Below, one piece after another: positions 17,598 through 20,713 of a DNA stretch of 20,713 nucleotides. The notes beneath the pieces are model-generated. The model ran no database searches, had not been told where the DNA came from, and worked only from the letters and a program-made list of their open reading frames with translations. The stretch's first letter is position 1. Every line of letters begins with the position of its first letter. Source of the DNA: Devosia sp. (GTDB lineage: Bacteria > Pseudomonadota > Alphaproteobacteria > Rhizobiales > Devosiaceae); the NCBI GenBank assembly GCA_016713105.1, contig JADJPS010000008.1:1-20713 (forward strand), read 5' to 3'. The position numbers and the translations under genes were made by a program.

Positions 17598-18147
17598 ATG
17601 GCCGAGCACGCACAATACGACGCTGGGGGGTGGCCCGGGCCGGGGCGGGGGGGGGCGGCGCGTCCCCCGTTCCCCCCCGCCCCCCCCGGGGGCCCCCGGG
17701 GGGGGGCCCGCTCGCGGGCGGAACTGTTCGCCGCCCCCGTCGAGATGGTGCAGGAGATCCTCGACATGCGGCCGGTGGCCCGCCTGCCGCAGGCGCCGCC
17801 GAACCTGCTCGGCATGACCGACGTGCGCGGGGAGGGCATCCCGGTGCTCGACCTGCGCCTGACTCTCCGGCCTGCCCCGGCCGAGGACACCGAGAACACC
17901 CGCATCGTCGTGCTGGGGTCGCCACCGGCGGGCGCCGCCTGACGGTGGGGCTGCAGGACCGACCGGGTGTTCGAGGTGACGGTGCTCGATGCCGATGCGC
18001 TCGATCCGCCGCCGGCGATCAGCGGCGACTGGCAGGGCCGGGCGGTGGCCGGCATCGGCCGCCGCAACGGTGCCTTCGTCACCGTCCTCGATCTTGACCG
18101 CCTGCCTGGCCGACGGCGCCCTGCCGCCGGCCGGCATCGCCGCCTGA
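17598..18147 (+). CDS. cheW: chemotaxis adaptor CheW (second copy), with aberrant GC block and frameshifts
   Basis: Second CheW-type adaptor of the operon. ATG at 17598 has GAGG seven bases upstream, overlapping the receptor stop. After MAEHAQY the sequence falls into an almost pure G/C block (17624-17720), then returns as ELFAAPVEMVQEILDMRPVA, PNLLGMTDVRGEGIPVLDLR and ENTRIVVL. A shift near 17922 gives VATGGRRLTVGLQ, another near 17961 gives DRVFEVTVLDADAL, and the barrel ends in AGIGRRNGAFVTVLDLDRL. An extra C near 18112 then leads to LADGALPPAGIAA and the stop at 18145-18147. Without the block, the protein would be about 155 residues, as expected. It differs clearly from the first CheW, so it may serve the receptor or the adaptation enzymes separately. 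Confidence 0.85.
17624..17720. other. low-complexity poly-G/poly-C block, probable artefact
   Basis: From 17621 to 17721 there is no A, and from 17632 to 17720 only four T residues (17663, 17670, 17671, 17712) interrupt runs of up to nine G or eight C. The block sits where about ten ordinary CheW codons should join LGV to ELFAAP. Nothing else in the window has this composition. It looks like low-quality base calling or a collapsed homopolymer read. Confidence 0.75.
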
Positions 18148-19068
18148 CCCCCGACCACGTCCGCCGCCGGAGACCAGCTTGCACAGAATCTGCCCTCAAA
18201 GGCCCCCGCCGTCGATCGCCACGAAGACCATCTGGGCGGCATCGACTTCCGCGCATCGCCCGCCTCGTCGAGGCGAGGCCGGGATCAAGCTGCCGCCCGC
18301 CAAAGCGGCTGATGGTCGAGGGGCGCCTGCGCAAGCGCCTGCGGGCCCTCGGCCTCGACGATTTCAGCGCCTATTGCGCGCTGCTCTTCACCAGGATGGG
18401 CTCGCACGCGAGCTCACCCATCTCATTGACGCGGTGACGACCAACAAGACGGACTTCTTCCGTGAGCCGGAGCACTTCGAGTTTCTGGTCGACACCATGG
18501 TGCGCTGACACTGCTGGCACAGCGACGCGAACGGCAGCCGCTGCTCAAGCTGTGGAGCGCCGCCAGCTCCAACGGCGCCGAGGCCTTCACCCTCGCCATG
18601 GTGCTCGTCGACCTGATGGCGAAACGGAACGATTTCACGTTTCGCCATCCTCGGCATTCGACATTTCCACCGCCGTGCTGGCCCAGGCCCAGCGCGCCGT
18701 CTATCCCGCCGAGATGATCACGCCGGTGCCCGCCCGACCTGCAGCGCGCTTCCTGATGCGGTCGCGCCGCCCCGGCACCCCGCCGCGAGGTCCGCATGGT
18801 TCCGGAATTGCGCCGTCTGGTGAGCTTCTCCCATCTCAACCTGATGGACGAGTCCTGCCCCTACGATCGCGACGTCGACGTCGTCTTCCTGCGCAACGTG
18901 CTGATCTACTTCGAGAAGCGCGACCAGGGCGGTGGTCCGGCGACTGGTCGGTCACCTCCCGGCCCGGCGGCTACCTGGTCCTCGGTCACTCCGAATCGAT
19001 GATCGGCACCAATGTCGCGGTCCGCCAGGTCGCCCCTGCCGTGTTCCGAAGCTACGAGCGCCGCGATG
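18148..19068 (+). CDS. cheR: chemotaxis protein methyltransferase CheR, multiple frameshifts
   Basis: Methylates receptor glutamates using S-adenosylmethionine. The start is not resolved: no good ATG follows the cheW stop, and the frame is disturbed. Readable blocks in order are HEDHLGGIDF; RIARLVEAEAG (mixed frames); PPAKRLMVEGRLRKRLRALG; LDDFSAYCALLF; LIDAVTTNKTDFFREPEHFE (the conserved N-K-T-x-F-F-R/E-x-x-H motif); LLKLWSAASSNGAEAFTLAM, the SAM-binding region; DISTAVLAQAQRAVYP; REVRMVPELRRLVSFSHLNL; DVDVVFLRNVLIYFEKRDQ, the family's RNVLIYF motif; and GGYLVLGHSESMIGTN. Breaks are near 18250, 18285, 18400, 18507, 18645, 18740, 18780 and 18930. Length, about 300 residues, is normal. The end is set at the cheB start, because no stop is visible in the expected frame. 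Confidence 0.85.
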
Positions 19069-20204
19069 CCGACCGACCAGCCTGCCGCAGCGTTCGACCG
19101 CAAGATCCGGGTTCTCATCGTCGACGACTCGCCTCGGTGCGTACCACGCTGTCCGACATCATCGCCGCCGATCCCGAACTCGGGGTGATGGCCACCGCGG
19201 CCGATCCCTATGTCGCGGTCGAGCGCATCCGCCAGGAGTGCCCGACGTGATGTTCTCGACATCGAGCTGCCGCGCATGGACGGGACTGACCTTCCTGAGA
19301 AAGATCATGGCGCAGCGGCCGATCCCGGTGGTGATCTGCTCCTCTCACCGAGGCAGGATCGAACACCTGATGGAGGCGCTCGAGGCCGGCGCCGTCGACG
19401 TCGTCACCAAGCCGCGCGTCGACACCGCGCAGTTCTGCAGGATCGGCGATGCGCATCTGCGACGCCGCCAAGGCGCGGGCCCAGCCGCGAGGACGCGCCG
19501 GATGCGGCTGGCGCCGGCTCACGTCCGAGGGCCAAGCTCACCGCCGACGCGGTGATCCCGCAGCGTTCTGCGGCGTGGACGGCCTCAGCGATCGCCAACA
19601 TGCCGGTGACGGAGCCGATCATCTGCATCGGGGGCGTCGACTGGCGGCCGAAGTACTTTGAGAGAGTGCTCCAGGCCCTGCCCGCCGCTTCGCCCGGCAT
19701 CGTCATCGTCCAGCACATGCCCGAGCGCTTCACCGCGCTTCGCTTGCCCGCCGCCTCGATGGCCTGTGCGCGATGACCATCCGGGAGGCCGGGGACGGCG
19801 ACCAGGTCCTGCCCGGTCGGGTGCCGAGATCGCCCCCGGCAATCACCACCTGACGCTTTGCACCGTGCTTGGCTCGCTATACCCGTCAATGTCGTAGAGG
19901 GCCCGTCCCGCGCCGTCCCTCGGTCGACGTGCTGTTCCGTTCGGCCGCACACCAGGGGCCGGCCGCACGCCATGGGCATCATCCTCACCGGGATGGGTGA
20001 CGATGGTTGCGGGGTTGCTCCCCGAGATGCGGCAGGCCGGCAGCCCTCACCGTGGCCCAGGACGAGGAGAGAGCTGCGTTGTCTTCGGCATGCCCAAGGA
20101 AGCGGTGATGCTCGGCGCGGTGGACTGAGGGTACTGCCGCTGCGCCCCGCATCGCCGGGGAGATCACCACCTACGCTGCCCGCGCCACTTCGTCAAAGGA
20201 CGGA
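19066..20204 (+). CDS. cheB: protein-glutamate methylesterase CheB, multiple frameshifts
   Basis: Receptor demethylase controlled by phosphorylation. MPTDQPAAAFDRKIRVLIVD opens a receiver domain; after a shift near 19130 it continues ASVRTTLSDIIAADPELGVM, then phosphoacceptor Asp in VLDIELPRMDG, LTFLRKIMAQRPIPVVICSS, and the Lys of DVVTKP. A poorly readable linker (about 19440-19600) leads to the esterase: PIICIG, then ASTGG in the shifted frame at 19632-19650 (catalytic Ser), SPGIVIVQHMPERFTA (His), MTIREAGDGDQVLPGRV, IAPGNHHLTL, and GIILTGMGDDG (Asp), with VFGMPKEAVMLGAVD near the end. All three catalytic residues are thus recoverable. Breaks occur about every 60-100 bases. The stop is not identifiable; the end is set before the next ribosome site. 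Confidence 0.87.
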
Positions 20205-20206
20205 CC

Positions 20207-20713
20207 ATGGCCAAACTGGCGCAGGCTCTCGCCGCTGACGACCTCCGCACTCACCGACCGCATCGCGGCGGCGGCTGATGGCCTCGCGCCGCCGCGCGAC
20301 GCCATCGATGGCGCCTTCGTCAGCATCGGCGACCGCCTTTCCGCCTGCGCCGCGATCCTCCGGCCGGCTCCTACCCGGGACCTTCCGAGGCGCTGCCGGC
20401 CGAACTCGAGAGCACCGAGCTTGCCGAGGCCACCGACCCGGCTGGCGATCGTGGGACGTCGCGCCCTTGCCATCTCCGCCGAACTGGGGGCCGAGCAGGA
20501 AACACTCTCCGCATGGCACAGGTGGTTGCCGCCGCCGGACACCTGATTGCCGAGTTGCGGCGCACGGTCAGCGATTGACCGGTATCGTCGCCGTCAATGC
20601 CCGCGTCGTGGCAGCGAGCGTGGCCATGAACGTGACGACTTCAGCGTGTTCACCACCGACATTGCCGAACTGCTTGGGCCTTCCGGCGGTTGAGACCGTG
20701 ACGGACTTCGCTC
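20207..20713 (+). CDS. MCP-hairpin-like coiled-coil protein of the che operon, cut by window end, frameshifted
   Basis: Unnamed gene following cheB; ATG at 20207 has AAAGGA six bases upstream. About 165 codons are present and the gene runs off the window. There is no membrane segment. Reconstructed reading: MAKLAQALA, then LTDRIAAAADGLAPPRDAID, FVSIGDRLSACAAIL, ELESTELAEATD, LAIVGRRALAISAELGAEQE, AQVVAAAGHLIAELRRTV, GIVAVNARVVAASV, HERDDFSVFTTDIAEL and AVETVTDFA. The helical heptad character and the last blocks line up with an MCP signalling tip (LLALNAAVEAARAGEHGRGF followed by AVVASEVRKLAERS). The Asn and the alternating hydrophobics are kept, but the Glu-rich conserved core is changed. It may be a soluble receptor-like accessory protein. 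Indels near 20230, 20365, 20440, 20505, 20570, 20624 and 20680. Confidence 0.55.

Noticed and set aside
17624..17720. Genuine Gly/Pro-rich linker in the second CheW
   Set aside because: CheW proteins have no such insertion at this place, and the base composition, not only the protein, is abnormal.
1..20713. Mobile elements, CRISPR arrays, tRNA or rRNA genes
   Set aside because: I saw no transposase motifs, terminal inverted repeats, spaced direct-repeat arrays or tRNA-like cloverleaf sequences in the window.

Overview
This is a GC-rich window (roughly two-thirds G+C by eye) whose gene content and protein motifs point to an alphaproteobacterium, probably of the Hyphomicrobiales (Rhizobium/Devosia side). 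That placement is inferred from the chemotaxis gene order, the MCP tip sequence and the sugar-acid transport locus; no rRNA or tRNA is present to confirm it. The dominant technical fact is that almost every gene is interrupted by one or more single-base indels. Reading frames can be followed across them, and family motifs continue in the shifted frame. Because the damage also hits housekeeping and signalling genes, I read most of it as draft-sequence error, densest in 1-5,000 and 13,000-20,713. Coordinates below span the reconstructed genes.

Layout. (1) 595-5042, minus strand: an archaic (Csu-type, spore-coat-U) chaperone-usher pilus operon: pilin, chaperone, usher and two-domain tip adhesin. 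All are frameshifted, and the chaperone lacks its second domain. Bases 1-594 hold no gene I can support. (2) 5336-5993, minus: a GntR/FCD regulator, divergent from (3) 6190-9374, plus: a sugar-acid utilisation operon. This holds an enolase-superfamily dehydratase, a 42-codon remnant that joins the start of an ABC ATPase to the end of a solute-binding protein, and two MalF/MalG-type permeases. The intergenic region carries a promoter-like element, a 21-bp-spaced direct repeat and a GntR-type palindrome. (4) 9457-10627: mobA and mogA, abutting, for molybdenum cofactor. (5) 10767-11813: a REC-HD-GYP response regulator, predicted to degrade c-di-GMP. (6) 11814-12308: a lower-GC intergenic stretch with two small hairpins. 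(7) 12309 to the end: one chemotaxis operon, STAS-cheY-cheA-cheW-mcp-cheW-cheR-cheB, followed by a cut-off gene resembling a degenerate, soluble MCP hairpin.

How they work together. The che genes are tightly coupled (ATGA overlaps at three junctions) and encode a full receptor-adaptor-kinase-adaptation pathway with its own receptor, two CheW proteins, and a STAS protein at the head. The REC-HD-GYP gene next door may link the same surface-behaviour programme to c-di-GMP. The pilus locus would add attachment if intact. The regulator, dehydratase and transporter form a separate catabolic island for an acid sugar.

The best candidate for something little described is the terminal gene (20207 onward). 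It is a coiled-coil protein in a che operon with a recognisable but strongly diverged MCP signalling tip.
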